A stretch of 64,000 nucleotides of DNA from Saccharopolyspora kobensis (GTDB lineage: Bacteria; Actinomycetota; Actinomycetes; Mycobacteriales; Pseudonocardiaceae): positions 1,731,879 to 1,795,878 of the forward strand of contig NZ_FNVB01000002.1 in NCBI RefSeq assembly GCF_900108315.1. The letters are read 5' to 3'. This document shows positions 34,882-43,682 of the stretch, one piece after another. The position numbers and the translations under genes were made by a program. Every line of letters begins with the position of its first letter. Within the stretch, counting starts at the first letter, position 1. The notes under the pieces were generated by a model. That model was not told the origin of the DNA, did no database searches, and saw nothing but the letters and a program-made list of their open reading frames with translations.

Positions 34882-35981
34882 CACGCACTCCCAAATCGGG
34901 CGAGTTCCTCGCCGTTTCCTGGTAATCCGTCCTGCAACTCGGGTTCGACCGGCCAGGCGAAGCTGCCGGTCGCCGCGGTCAGGCCGAGCGCGGCCATCAG
35001 CCGGTGCTCGGCCAGCCGAAGCACCGCGGTGCCCTCGTCGGCACCGCACAAGAAGTCCAGTTGTGCCTGCAACGCCTCCTCGAAGTGGTTCCCGGAGACG
35101 GTGACCCGCTGCTGCGAGCCGGCGTCCCGGACGTGCACGGTGTGCTCGTTCTTGTAGTCGGCGGCGACGCCGTAGCTCGGCTCGAAGACCAGCGTCACGT
35201 GCTTGCCGGAGACGAGTTCGACATCGGCGAAGCGGTACCGCAGCTCGGCGCTGAACGGGATGATCGACCTGGCCAGGTAGCGCTTCGCGGTGCTCGCGGA
35301 GAACGCGAACCCGGCCAGCCCGGCGAACCCGATCGCCCCGCCCGAGGAGGTGTAGAGCTCCACCTCCGGCAGCTCGGGAACCGCCGTGCGCACCCGCATC
35401 TCCGGTGTCACCAGCGCCGGATTCGTCCGCAGGTACCGCTCGTAGTGCTCGGCGGGCAGGATCGCGCGCAGGATGCTCAGCATGTGGAAGCACTCGTAGC
35501 CGGCCTCGCCGTACTGCGTGTCGACGAACCTGCCGTTGGCGACGTCCAGCACGCGGTTCTTGGTGAACTCGATGGTGATCTTCCTGATCGGGTCGCCCGC
35601 GGCGGCCCGGTGCACCGATTCCGCGAACCGTCGCACCACCCGGCTGTGCGCGTAGACGTCGTTGACCACGATCCGGGCACGCGGGTGCCGCCGGACCAGG
35701 TCGACCAGGTCGCCGAGCTCGGCCGGGTAGCAGGCCGGTTTCTCCAGCAATATCCGGGCGTTCGGCTGGCACCGCAGGATCTCCGTCACCACCGCCAGGT
35801 GCGCCGCCGTCGGCGTGGCCACCACCCAGGCGTCCACATCGGACCGCTCAGGCACATCGGCCACCCGGTCGTGATCCGCTCCTTCCTTCCGGTCCACTGT
35901 GGTGATCCGGTGGCCCGCCCTGCCGAAGCAGGCGACGTGGCGCGCACCGATCACCCCGATGCCCACGATCACGATGTTCAT
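34881..35981 (-). CDS. Gfo/Idh/MocA-family oxidoreductase
   Basis: 366 aa from ATG 35981. N-terminal NAD-binding motif IVIVGIGVIGARHVACFGRA, then AWVVATPTAAHLAVV and ILLEKPACYPAELGDL, the EKP motif with the catalytic Lys. The C-terminal sheet domain is more divergent. Members oxidise or reduce sugar, inositol or nucleotide-sugar hydroxyls. It overlaps the FAD gene by 4 bp and the unknown gene by 1 bp, so the three are co-translated. With ugd next door, a nucleotide-sugar or cyclitol substrate is plausible but not shown. Confidence 0.85.
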   Translation of the reverse strand: MNIVIVGIGVIGARHVACFGRAGHRITTVDRKEGADHDRVADVPERSDVDAWVVATPTAAHLAVVTEILRCQPNARILLEKPACYPAELGDLVDLVRRHPRARIVVNDVYAHSRVVRRFAESVHRAAAGDPIRKITIEFTKNRVLDVANGRFVDTQYGEAGYECFHMLSILRAILPAEHYERYLRTNPALVTPEMRVRTAVPELPEVELYTSSGGAIGFAGLAGFAFSASTAKRYLARSIIPFSAELRYRFADVELVSGKHVTLVFEPSYGVAADYKNEHTVHVRDAGSQQRVTVSGNHFEEALQAQLDFLCGADEGTAVLRLAEHRLMAALGLTAATGSFAWPVEPELQDGLPGNGEELARFGSA

Positions 35982-37456
35982 GCCAACCTGCCCAGCTCCC
36001 GGACGCGCTCGCCGTTCTTCAGCGCGTGATTGGCGGCGGCGGTCCCGGCCGCCCGGCCCAGCACGGCACCAGCCATCAGCCCGGTGCCGCCCGGGTAGCC
36101 CTGGTCGTAGAGCCCGCCGACGATCACACCGGCGGCGTAGAGACCGCTGATCGGCTTGCCGTCGCCGCGCACTTCGGCGTTGGTGCTCACCGACAGCCCG
36201 CCGTAGGTGAACGTCAGCCCGCACACCACCGGGACGAACAGGAACGGCGGGGTGTCCAGCCGCTTCGGCGTGCGCGCGGCGTCATCGCGGTCGGCGGGCA
36301 GGAATTCGGTGTCCGAGCTGTTGAGCCTGCGGACCTCCTCGGCGAGGTTGCCGGCGTCGATGGACAGCCGCTGGGCGCCCTCCTCGACGGTCCGGGTGAT
36401 CACCGACGCCGGATCGCTGAGGTAGCCCTGCGGCAGCTTCCCCGATTCGACGACCTTGCCGTCGAAGACCTGGAAGGCGATCTGCCCCGGCTGGTCCAGG
36501 ATCCGCTGCCCCAGCGAGACGTAGCTCAGCTGGCTGTGGTCGCCGGACTCGTCGAAGAACCGGCGCCCGTCCCGGTTGACCACGATCCCGCGCGGGAACG
36601 CGTAGCGCGTCAGGCCGTGGGACTCCCGCATCCGCCCCGGCATCATGTAGTCGGGCAGCGCGGTGCCCTGCGGCGTGGTGTGGGTCTGCTGCCAGTTGCC
36701 CGCCGCGTCCGCACCGAGCGCGATGGCCGCCTCCAGCGGTTCGCCCTTGTTGTACGGCACGCCGCGCAGCTTCACCTCGCGCCACTGCGCGCCGAGGTGC
36801 CGCTCGCGCATCCGCGCGCTGCCCTCGAACCCGCCGGAGGCCAGCACCAGCGCGTCGCAGACCACCGGGAACACCGGGCCGGTTCCGCGCAGCAGGTAGC
36901 GCCCGCCGGAGACCCTCTCGATCTCGGTGGCCGTGCTGTCGTAGCAGACCGTGCCGCCGAGGCGCTCGAACTCCGCGAAGTTGCGGGCCTGCAGTGCCTC
37001 GCCACCGCCGTCGAAGACCACCGGGAAGTCACCGGGTAGCGGGTTCGGCCGCGGCACCCAGCGGTGCCCGAAGCCGCGCATCCAGGTGATCGCGCTGGTG
37101 GACCGGCGGATGATCGACTCGATGAGCGTGGTGTCCACCTGGTCGCCGGAGGTCCGCAGCCAGTCGGCCAGGTAGTCCTCGTCGGAGTACCCCGCCGGGT
37201 CGGCCGGGAGTTCGGCGATCCGCGCGTCGTCCGGGTCCCGCATCAGGTCGGCCAGGAACGCGCGGTCCCGCCAGGAGAAGCGCATGGTCCGCGTCAGCGA
37301 GCTGTTCCCGCCGCGGAACTCCCTTGGCGCGGCGTCGAGCACCGCGACCGAGTCCGCCCCGGCCTGCAGCGCCGCGATGCCCGCGCACAGACCCGCATTG
37401 CCGGCACCGACGATGACGACCTGCCACTGCCGTTGGCCTTTCCTTCGGCTATGCAT
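35978..37456 (-). CDS. FAD-dependent dehydrogenase of the fumarate reductase / TcuA type
   Basis: 492 aa from ATG 37456 (GGGGAG upstream). FAD Rossmann motif VVIVGAGNAGLCAGIAALQA. RGGNSSLTRTMRF, GFEGSARMRERHLG, FPRGIVVNRDGRRFFDESGD and YPGGTGLMAGAVLGRAAG are typical of tricarballylate dehydrogenase (TcuA)-like flavoproteins in the succinate dehydrogenase/fumarate reductase flavoprotein family. It would dehydrogenate a polycarboxylate or steroid-like substrate, or act as a reductase. First gene of the three-gene operon. The TcuA partner TcuB is absent, arguing against simple tricarballylate use. Confidence 0.85.
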   Translation of the reverse strand: MHSRRKGQRQWQVVIVGAGNAGLCAGIAALQAGADSVAVLDAAPREFRGGNSSLTRTMRFSWRDRAFLADLMRDPDDARIAELPADPAGYSDEDYLADWLRTSGDQVDTTLIESIIRRSTSAITWMRGFGHRWVPRPNPLPGDFPVVFDGGGEALQARNFAEFERLGGTVCYDSTATEIERVSGGRYLLRGTGPVFPVVCDALVLASGGFEGSARMRERHLGAQWREVKLRGVPYNKGEPLEAAIALGADAAGNWQQTHTTPQGTALPDYMMPGRMRESHGLTRYAFPRGIVVNRDGRRFFDESGDHSQLSYVSLGQRILDQPGQIAFQVFDGKVVESGKLPQGYLSDPASVITRTVEEGAQRLSIDAGNLAEEVRRLNSSDTEFLPADRDDAARTPKRLDTPPFLFVPVVCGLTFTYGGLSVSTNAEVRGDGKPISGLYAAGVIVGGLYDQGYPGGTGLMAGAVLGRAAGTAAANHALKNGERVRELGRLA

Positions 37457-37626
37457 CCACCACTCCCCTGAGAGTCGGCCCTGCCCCGCAGGAGTTCGCC
37501 CACCGCCGGTCGAGGCGGCCCCGCGACCGGGCTTGCGAACTCGGTGAAAAGCTATGCGCAGCGCGCACAAACCGAATCAAATCGGCGCACAACTCCGGCA
37601 CAAGCGCACTGGTGGGCACGTGAAAG

Positions 37627-37663
37627 GGCCCGGCCGGTGCGCTGTTCGCGCTCCGGCCGGGCC
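37627..37663 (-). terminator. Stem-loop terminator after the SARP regulator gene
   Basis: An 11 bp perfect stem: GGCCCGGCCGG (37627-37637) with CCGGCCGGGCC (37653-37663), and a further GCGC/GCGC pairing inside. It lies just downstream of the SARP gene stop and before the FAD operon promoter, so the two are probably separate transcripts. Confidence 0.78.
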
Positions 37664-37687
37664 TCGTCCACCCCGGACTGGAACCGG

Positions 37688-40492
37688 CTACCCGGGCAGG
37701 TCGTTCAGCCCCGGGCTCCGCTCCTTGCTCGCCGCCGAACCGCGGTGGTCGTTGATCCGCTGGAAGATCGCGTGCGCCTGGCGGACCGCGGCCAGCGCCC
37801 GCTGGTGGTTGCCCTGCCTGGCGCACAGATCGCCGAGCCGCTGCAGCGCGTTGGCCGTGCAGTGCTCGTCCTCCAGCTCGCCGAGGATCCGCACCGCGGG
37901 TTCCAGGCAGCTCATGGCCGCCTGGAAGTCGTTTGCCGCGGTGTGCAGCCTGCCCAGCTCGGCGAGCGTCTTGCCCTCCCGGTGGCGGTCGCCTGCCGAA
38001 CGCGAGACGCGCAGCGAATCGGTGAGCCAGCGCTCGGCTTCGGCTTGGTCGCCGAGCACGAGGTAGGTCCGGCCGATCGCCTCCCGGACGAACGCCTCGG
38101 CGTGCTTGTCACCGGACTGCTGGAAGACCACCAGCGCGCGGCGGAGCCTGCGCTGCGCCATGTGCGGCCGCCCGCAGCGCCGCTCCACCGCGGCCAGCCC
38201 GCAGAGCGCGAACGCCTCGCCGACGGCATCGCCGGTCTGCCGGAACAGCGCGTGGGATTCGGCGAACAACCGCCGGGCCCCGCCCTGGTCGTCCAGCAGG
38301 TGGTGGACCTGCGCCAGACCGCGCAGCAGGGTCGCCCTGGTGCGCGGGGCCGGTTCCGTGCTCAGCGCGATCTCGTGCGTCCGGCGCCAGGCGCCGTAGT
38401 GCGAGCGGAAGTCGAAGTACTGGGCCAGCGAGATCGCCAGCGAGCAAGCCAGATCCGGCGATCCCTCGGCCACCGCGAGGTGCACCGCGTCGATGAGCGA
38501 GTCCTGCTCGGCGTCGAGCCAGGTCACCGGGGCGCGGTCGATGCGGTCGAGCACCGACCGCTCGGGGCGCCAGTGGGCCACTCCGGTGGGCACCGGCCGG
38601 AAGATGCTCACCGGGAGCCCGGCCGAAGCGTGCGTGGTGGCCAGCAGCCACCCGCTGAGCACCCGGTCGATGGCCGCGCGCCGGAGCTGCGCGGGCTCGG
38701 ATTCCGCCGCGTTGCGCGCGTAGCACCGGACCAGGTCGTGCATCCGGTACCGCGGTCGGCCCAGCACGTCGGTGCCGGTCAGCTCCAGCAGGTTGCCGTC
38801 GAGCAGCACGTCCACCCACCGCGCCGAGCCCCGGTCGACCAGGGCGTCGATCGACCACTCCGGCACCGAACCTGGACCCAGCAGGCCGATCAGCCGGAAC
38901 GCGCGCGCCGCCGCCGGCGGCAGCTGGCGGTAGCTGAGGTCGAAGCTGGCCTGCACCGCGAGTTCGCCGGTGCGCAGTTCGACGAGCCGCCGCCGCTCGT
39001 TCTCCAGGCGTTGCTCCAGCACCTCCAGCGGCCAGCCGCGGCGGCCGACGAGCCGGGCACCGGCGATCCGGATGGCCAGCGGGAGGTAGCCGCAGGCGCG
39101 CAGGATCGCCGCGGCCGAGGCCTCTTCCAGCTGGACGCGCTCGGCGCCCGCGATCTTGCAGAGCAGGGCGTGCGCACTCGCCGGGGAGAGCACGTCGAGC
39201 TCGATCTGCTTGGCGCCGGGCAGTTCGGCCATCCGGCACCGCGAGGTCACCACCACGGCCCAGTCGCTGGCCGGCAGCAGCGGCTGGACCTGCGCCGCGC
39301 TGGCCGCGTCGTCGAACAGCACCAGCATCCGGCGCTGCGCGGCCAGCGACCGGTACAGCGCCGTGCGGTCCTCGATCCGCTCCGGCAGCGCCGCGCCGTC
39401 GACGCCGAGCGAGCGCAGGAGATCGGCCAGCGCGTCGGCCGGTTCGCGGGGCTTTCCCGAGGTGCCCGCGAGATCCACGTGCAGCTGGCCGTCGGGGAAG
39501 CCCTCCTGCAGGAGGTGGGCGACGTGGACCGCCAGCGCCGTCTTGCCGACGCCGGGCGGCCCCACCACGCTGGCCACCGTCGGCGCGCCGGTCCGCGCCG
39601 GCCTCGTGCTGGACAGGGCCTGCTGGAGCGCGGCGGTGGAGCGGGCGCGGCCGGTGAAGTCCGGGACGTCCGGCGGGAGCTGGCGCAGCAGCTGGCCGGA
39701 GCGGCTCACCACCGGGATCTCCGGCTGCTCGAGCGGTGCCGTCGCCGATTCCCCGGCGAGGATGGACATGTGGATGCGCCGCAGCTCCGGGCCCGGTTCG
39801 ACGCCGAGCTCGTTGACCAGCAGCTCCCGCACCTCGGAGTAGGCGCGCAGCGCCTCGGCCTGCTGCCCGTCGCCGTTGAGCGCGAGCAGCAGCTGCTGCC
39901 AGACGGATTCGCGGAACGGGTGCTCGGCCAGCAGCGCTCGCAGGTCCCCGATCGCCTCCCCGTACCGGCCGGTGGCCACGTACAGGGCGAGCAGTTCCTC
40001 CTTCGCGCCCAGCCGCGCCTCGGCCGCGGCTTCCAGGTGCCGGGTGAGAGCACCGCTGGAGGGCAGGTCCGCGAGCACCTCGCCGCGCCAGAGCGCGAGC
40101 GCCTCTTCGAGTCGGCCGCACGCCTCGTGGAGCCTGCCGACGCGGTGCGATTGCCGGGCCGCGGCGAGGAGTTCGCGGAAGACGAGCAGGTCGAGTTCGC
40201 CCGGCAGCACGGAAATGGCGTAGCCGGCGTGCTCGGTGCGGATGGTGGCGCCGACCAGCGCCAGGGTGCTGCGCAGCGAGCTGACGTAGGTGCGCAGGTT
40301 CGCCGCGGGCGATCTCGGTCGCCGCTCCGGCCACAGCGATTCGACGAGCACGTCGGCGTGCACGGTCTGGTTCGCGTTGAACAGCAGCGTCGCCAGCAGC
40401 AACCGGGGTTTCGTGCCGCCCAGCGATATTCGACCGTCGGTGCTGCCGACCTCCAGCGGCCCGAGCACGCGGAACTTGACCTGCTCTCCCAC
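37688..40492 (-). CDS. AfsR-type SARP regulator with NB-ARC and TPR domains
   Basis: 934 aa from GTG 40492; longer starts extend into non-conserved sequence. The OmpR-type winged helix comes first (VKFRVLGPLEVGSTDGRISL, TVHADVLVESLWPERRPRSP, NLRTYVSSLRSTL), then the bacterial transcriptional activation domain to about residue 245. The NB-ARC ATPase has P-loop VVGPPGVGKTALAV near residue 310 and Walker B RMLVLFDDAAS. The last 300 residues are TPR repeats (AIGRTYLVLGDQAEAERWLT, ALQRLGDLCARQGNHQRAL). Such proteins activate antibiotic pathways by binding direct heptameric repeats near promoters. The downstream FAD/MocA/unknown operon is the most likely target. Confidence 0.93.
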   Translation of the reverse strand: MGEQVKFRVLGPLEVGSTDGRISLGGTKPRLLLATLLFNANQTVHADVLVESLWPERRPRSPAANLRTYVSSLRSTLALVGATIRTEHAGYAISVLPGELDLLVFRELLAAARQSHRVGRLHEACGRLEEALALWRGEVLADLPSSGALTRHLEAAAEARLGAKEELLALYVATGRYGEAIGDLRALLAEHPFRESVWQQLLLALNGDGQQAEALRAYSEVRELLVNELGVEPGPELRRIHMSILAGESATAPLEQPEIPVVSRSGQLLRQLPPDVPDFTGRARSTAALQQALSSTRPARTGAPTVASVVGPPGVGKTALAVHVAHLLQEGFPDGQLHVDLAGTSGKPREPADALADLLRSLGVDGAALPERIEDRTALYRSLAAQRRMLVLFDDAASAAQVQPLLPASDWAVVVTSRCRMAELPGAKQIELDVLSPASAHALLCKIAGAERVQLEEASAAAILRACGYLPLAIRIAGARLVGRRGWPLEVLEQRLENERRRLVELRTGELAVQASFDLSYRQLPPAAARAFRLIGLLGPGSVPEWSIDALVDRGSARWVDVLLDGNLLELTGTDVLGRPRYRMHDLVRCYARNAAESEPAQLRRAAIDRVLSGWLLATTHASAGLPVSIFRPVPTGVAHWRPERSVLDRIDRAPVTWLDAEQDSLIDAVHLAVAEGSPDLACSLAISLAQYFDFRSHYGAWRRTHEIALSTEPAPRTRATLLRGLAQVHHLLDDQGGARRLFAESHALFRQTGDAVGEAFALCGLAAVERRCGRPHMAQRRLRRALVVFQQSGDKHAEAFVREAIGRTYLVLGDQAEAERWLTDSLRVSRSAGDRHREGKTLAELGRLHTAANDFQAAMSCLEPAVRILGELEDEHCTANALQRLGDLCARQGNHQRALAAVRQAHAIFQRINDHRGSAASKERSPGLNDLPG

Positions 40493-41113
40493 TGTTGCGC
40501 TCCGCTCCGGATCCCGAGTCGCCCACCGCGCAGCGCGCCGACCGGCGGATGCGATTTCGGCGAACGACAATTCCCGTCCGGTGACGGGAACACCTCGGAA
40601 CGGCGAACTCCTCCGCCACTCCGGGAACGACGTCCCGCCACCGGAAATCCTCCCGGTACTAAGCAGACCTCCCCCGCAGTTTCCGCACTTCGGTGACCAC
40701 CGCGCGATTTTGTTCGTTCTCCAGAACAAACGAAAACCAGTCAGCGGCCGCCCCCGCACCGCTGTTCGCGAGCCGGATCGCGTGTGCCGGGGCCGCCCGG
40801 CGGTCGGCGTGAAAATTCACCGTCGCACAAGGCTCTGGCCAGCACACATGAACGCGGCCTTCATCTGAACGCTACGCGGGCGCGACACGGGGCGCACGTG
40901 TTTGATCAAGATGCGAACGAACGGCCGCCGCCCGCGCGGCCGGATGGTGCAGCGGCATAAGGTACCGCTAAGGTTGTTTCAACAAAGGGTCAAGCGGTCG
41001 GCGCATTTTCCGCGAAGCGAGCCGACCCGGAATGGCCGAATGAAATTGATTCATATTTCCCCCGACCGCGAACAATCGGCCCGCGTTCACAACTTTTCGC
41101 GCTGCGGACCGGT
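40493..41113. other. 621 bp gap upstream of the SARP gene
   Basis: No convincing gene; GC content drops at several points. It must hold the SARP promoter on the minus strand. Two inverted repeats are visible: 40709-40730 (annotated separately) and GAAAT-8 nt-ATTTC at 41042-41059, inside an AT-rich stretch. A 62-codon frame at 40659-40847 has no recognisable features, and I leave it out. Confidence 0.55.
40709..40730. promoter_or_regulatory. Inverted repeat, possible operator of the SARP gene
   Basis: TTTGTTC (40709-40715) pairs with GAACAAA (40724-40730), and a second palindrome GTTCT-CC-AGAAC (40716-40727) is nested within. It lies about 220 bp upstream of the SARP start in AT-rich DNA. It could be an operator or a hairpin in a 5' leader. 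Confidence 0.45.
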
Positions 41114-41488
41114 TCAGCCGCGTTCCCCGAGTGAACGCCAGTGCAGCTTCTCCCGCTCCCGCTTGGGCAGCCCGGCGACCACCAGGTCGTAGGAATCCTC
41201 GATCAGCTCCACGACCATCTCGTCGGGCACCGACCCGTCGAGCACGACGGTGTTCCAGTGCCGCTTGTTCAGGTGGTACCCGGGGGTGATCGCCGAGTAG
41301 CTCAGGCGCAGCTGCACGGCCAGCTCCGGGTCGCACTTGAGCGACACCCGGAGCGGCTCGGCCGCCAGCCTGCTGATCGCGAAGATCTTCCCGCCGACCT
41401 TGAACACGCTGTTGGCGTCGTCGAACGGGAACTCCTCCCGGGCACCGGTCATCGCCAGACAAGCGGCCTTGAGCTCCTGCGGCGTCAT
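41114..41488 (-). CDS. MmcQ/YjbR family protein
   Basis: 124 aa from ATG 41488. MTPQELKAACLAMTGAREEF at the start, FKVGGKIFAISRLA, VSLKCDPELAVQLRLSY, YHLNKRHWNTVVLDG, and ESYD-like acidic helix with LVVAGLPKREREKL at the end. All are hallmarks of MmcQ/YjbR proteins, a small CyaY-like fold suggested to bind DNA. The molecular role is not established. It stands alone upstream of the 620 bp gap. Confidence 0.9.
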   Translation of the reverse strand: MTPQELKAACLAMTGAREEFPFDDANSVFKVGGKIFAISRLAAEPLRVSLKCDPELAVQLRLSYSAITPGYHLNKRHWNTVVLDGSVPDEMVVELIEDSYDLVVAGLPKREREKLHWRSLGERG

Positions 41489-41771
41489 GCCCGCCAACCT
41501 AACCCGGAGCACCGACCGCCCGCCCGCACCCGGGTGTAGCCTGGCCGCGCCGACCGCGTGCCGAGGCACCTCCCCCCAGTGGCCGGAGCACGCGGCCGGT
41601 TCTTCTGCCGCAACGCCGATCACCCAGCGTGCACACTAATCCTCGCATTGATCTTTTCGGGTGATCGCCAGGCGTGTTCCGCCGAGCAGCATTGGGCCGA
41701 ACGGGTCAAGGTCGGCTGATTGCCCGTCACCGAACCGGCACGGGCCAGTCCCATCGGCGGAGGTGGGGAGA

Positions 41772-41987
41772 ATGATCTGCATCGAGCACCACTGGCAACC
41801 GGCGGAGCAGCTCTGCCACGCGGTGGAGGGGGCGTTGCCCGCCGGGCCGCACCGCGCGGGCGAGCCGCTCACGACGCTGTGCGCGCAGCACGTCACCGCC
41901 GCCGAACCGTCGGCGCTGAACTGGATGTGGCCGACCTGCGCGGAATGCCTGCGCGCCGCGGGCCGAATGCCGGAGACGGGATCGTGA
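41772..41987 (+). CDS. Small Cys/His-rich protein 1
   Basis: 71 aa from ATG 41772 (GGTGGGGAGA upstream). MICIEHHWQPAEQLCHAVEG at the start, CAQHVTAAE in the middle and WPTCAECLRAAG at the end place two or more potential metal-binding Cys/His pairs. It resembles zinc-finger-like orphan proteins I associate with Pseudonocardiaceae; no function is known to me. Its TGA overlaps the next gene's GTG (GTGA), so the two are coupled. Confidence 0.65.
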   Translation: MICIEHHWQPAEQLCHAVEGALPAGPHRAGEPLTTLCAQHVTAAEPSALNWMWPTCAECLRAAGRMPETGS

Positions 41988-42202
41988 CCCGCACCGTGGC
42001 CGTCCGCTTCGCCTTCGGCGTCGTCGGCGAGGCCCGCCGCGAGGTGCACCTGACGACCGCACCGGGCACCGGGATCCCGGCGATCTGGCGGACCTTCTGC
42101 GGGGTGGAGATCCCGGCGCACCAGGCCGAGGTCTCCGAGCACCCGGCAGGCATGCCCTGCATCCGCTGCCTGACCGACGCCACCCGCGCCATCACGAGCT
42201 GA
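41984..42202 (+). CDS. Small Cys/His-containing protein 2
   Basis: 72 aa from GTG 41984, overlapping the stop of the upstream small gene. VTRTVAVRFAFGVVGEARRE, then TAPGTGIPAIWRTFCGVEIP, HQAEVSEHPAGMPCIRCLTD. Cys in TFCG and the CIRC pair, with nearby His, could bind one zinc. It looks related in plan to its partner. A strong terminator overlaps its stop codon. Function unknown. Confidence 0.65.
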   Translation: MTRTVAVRFAFGVVGEARREVHLTTAPGTGIPAIWRTFCGVEIPAHQAEVSEHPAGMPCIRCLTDATRAITS

Positions 42203-42237
42203 AGGGCGCCTCCGGGGAACCGGAGACGCCCTTCAGC
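42198..42237. terminator. Bidirectional stem-loop terminator
   Basis: An 11 bp stem (GCTGAAGGGCG 42198-42208 with CGCCCTTCAGC 42227-42237) continues, after one mismatch, into CTCCGG/CCGGAG with a GGAA tetraloop. It serves the convergent small-protein pair and the small secreted protein gene, and overlaps the stop of the former. Confidence 0.85.
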
Positions 42238-42245
42238 GGTGTTGC

Positions 42246-42581
42246 TCAGCGGGAGAAGATCACCGAGCGGACCAGCACACCGGCCGGAGCGGTCTGCCCG
42301 GGCGCCAAGGTGTAGAAGGTGTCGGTGGCGCAGTTGGAGTCCAGGAAGACGACGGCCGTCGCGTTGGTCCCGTTGTGCACCCGGTACGCCGGGCTGTCCA
42401 CCGGCAGGTTCAGCCGGTGGCAGTCGTGGCCGACCGGGTCGCTGATCGAGGTCTGGTAGACCTGACCCCGGTGCTGGACCGAGTAGGAGAACTCGCCGTA
42501 CGCGGCGAGCGCGGAACCCGGCAGGGCCAGCAGCATCCCGGCGGCACCGAGAGCAGCGGCGACAGTTGCGCGAAGACGCAT
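42246..42581 (-). CDS. Small secreted protein of unknown function
   Basis: 111 aa from ATG 42581. Sec signal peptide MRLRATVAAALGAAGMLLAL with cleavage after ALA (about residue 26), leaving an 85-residue mature domain. It contains two Cys (DCHRL and NCATD) that could form a disulfide and beta-strand-like segments (EFSYSVQHRGQVYQ, ATAVVFLDSNCAT, AGVLVRSVIF). It resembles small secreted actinomycete proteins; function unknown. Monocistronic, about 130 bp beyond the end of egtD on the same strand. Confidence 0.75.
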   Translation of the reverse strand: MRLRATVAAALGAAGMLLALPGSALAAYGEFSYSVQHRGQVYQTSISDPVGHDCHRLNLPVDSPAYRVHNGTNATAVVFLDSNCATDTFYTLAPGQTAPAGVLVRSVIFSR

Positions 42582-42710
42582 CGAATCGTCCTTTCCAGCA
42601 GGAAGTGCGGCAGTTGCGGGGCCGATCTTGCTCCGCGCGCCGCCCGCCGCCATCCCGGTCACCCTCCTGTGGGGTGACCGACTGCTGGATTCACCGATCG
42701 GCTGATCTCC

Positions 42711-43682
42711 TCAGCGCGCCACCGCCAGCGACAGGGCGAAGTCACCCGCGTCGTCGAGCCACCAGTGCCGCAGGTCGAAACCGGCGGTGGTGAGCTCGTC
42801 GCGCACCCGCTCCCGCCGGAACTTCGCCGAGATCTCGGTGCGGATCTCCTCGCCCGCGGCGAGCTCGGCGGTCAGCGCCAGCTCGGCGAGCTCGACCCGC
42901 ATCGGCCGCGCGGCGCGCAACCGCATCTCGATCCACTCCTGCTCGGCGTTCCACAGCGCCACGTGCCCGAACTCCTCGACGGCGAAGTCGGCGCCGAGCT
43001 CTCGGTTGAGCACGCGCAGCACGTTGCGGTTGAACTCCGCGGTCACCCCGCTGGCGTCGTCATAAGCGCGGACCAGCCGCTCGGGATCCTTGACCAGGTC
43101 GGTGCCCAGCAGCAGCCACTCCCCCGGCCGCAGCGCGGAGCGCACCGAGGCGAAGAACCCGGCGCGCTCCGCGGGCAGCAGGTTGCCGATGGTGCCGCCC
43201 AGGAACGCGACCAGCCGGTCGGTGCCCGCGTCGAGCGCGCTGAGCCCGCTGGTGAAGTCGTCGACCACACCGCGCACCAGCAGCTCCGGGTAGTCCAGCG
43301 CGATGGCGTCCACCGCGGCGCGCAGTGCCGAACCGGAGACGTCCAGCGGCACGAAGCGGTGCAGCGTTCCGTGCTTGCGCAGCGCGTCGAGCAGCAGCCG
43401 GGTCTTCTCCGACGATCCCGAGCCGAGCTCCACCAGCGTGGCCGCCCCGGTGATCTCGGCGATGTCCATCGCGGTGCGCTGCAGGATCTGCTGCTCGGCC
43501 CGGGTCTGGTAGTACTCCGGCAAGGTGGTGATCCGCTCGAACAGCTCGCTGCCCGCGGCGTCGTAGAACCACTTGGGCGACAACCACTTCGGCTGCTCGG
43601 TCAGTCCTTCCCGCACATCGGCGCGCAGCTCGCGGGCCGCGTCCTCGTCGGTGAATCGGACGATCAGCTCCGGTTCGCTCAT
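42711..43682 (-). CDS. egtD: Histidine N-alpha-methyltransferase (ergothioneine)
   Basis: 323 aa. SAM-binding VELGSGSSEKTRLLLDAL, histidine-pocket region LPEYYQTRAEQQIL, and FLGGTIGNLLPAERAGF are EgtD signatures. C-terminal SAKFRRERVRDELTTAGFDL follows the family. It trimethylates histidine to hercynine, the first step of ergothioneine synthesis. Last gene of egtABCD; overlaps egtC by 4 bp. Confidence 0.96.
   Translation of the reverse strand: MSEPELIVRFTDEDAARELRADVREGLTEQPKWLSPKWFYDAAGSELFERITTLPEYYQTRAEQQILQRTAMDIAEITGAATLVELGSGSSEKTRLLLDALRKHGTLHRFVPLDVSGSALRAAVDAIALDYPELLVRGVVDDFTSGLSALDAGTDRLVAFLGGTIGNLLPAERAGFFASVRSALRPGEWLLLGTDLVKDPERLVRAYDDASGVTAEFNRNVLRVLNRELGADFAVEEFGHVALWNAEQEWIEMRLRAARPMRVELAELALTAELAAGEEIRTEISAKFRRERVRDELTTAGFDLRHWWLDDAGDFALSLAVAR

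Noticed and set aside
35978..37456. Tricarballylate utilisation locus
   Set aside because: The flavoprotein is TcuA-like, but TcuB, TcuC and TcuR are absent, and the partners are a MocA enzyme and an unknown protein.
40659..40847. 62-aa minus-strand frame upstream of the SARP gene
   Set aside because: No start-site signal and no family features; it overlaps the inverted repeat.
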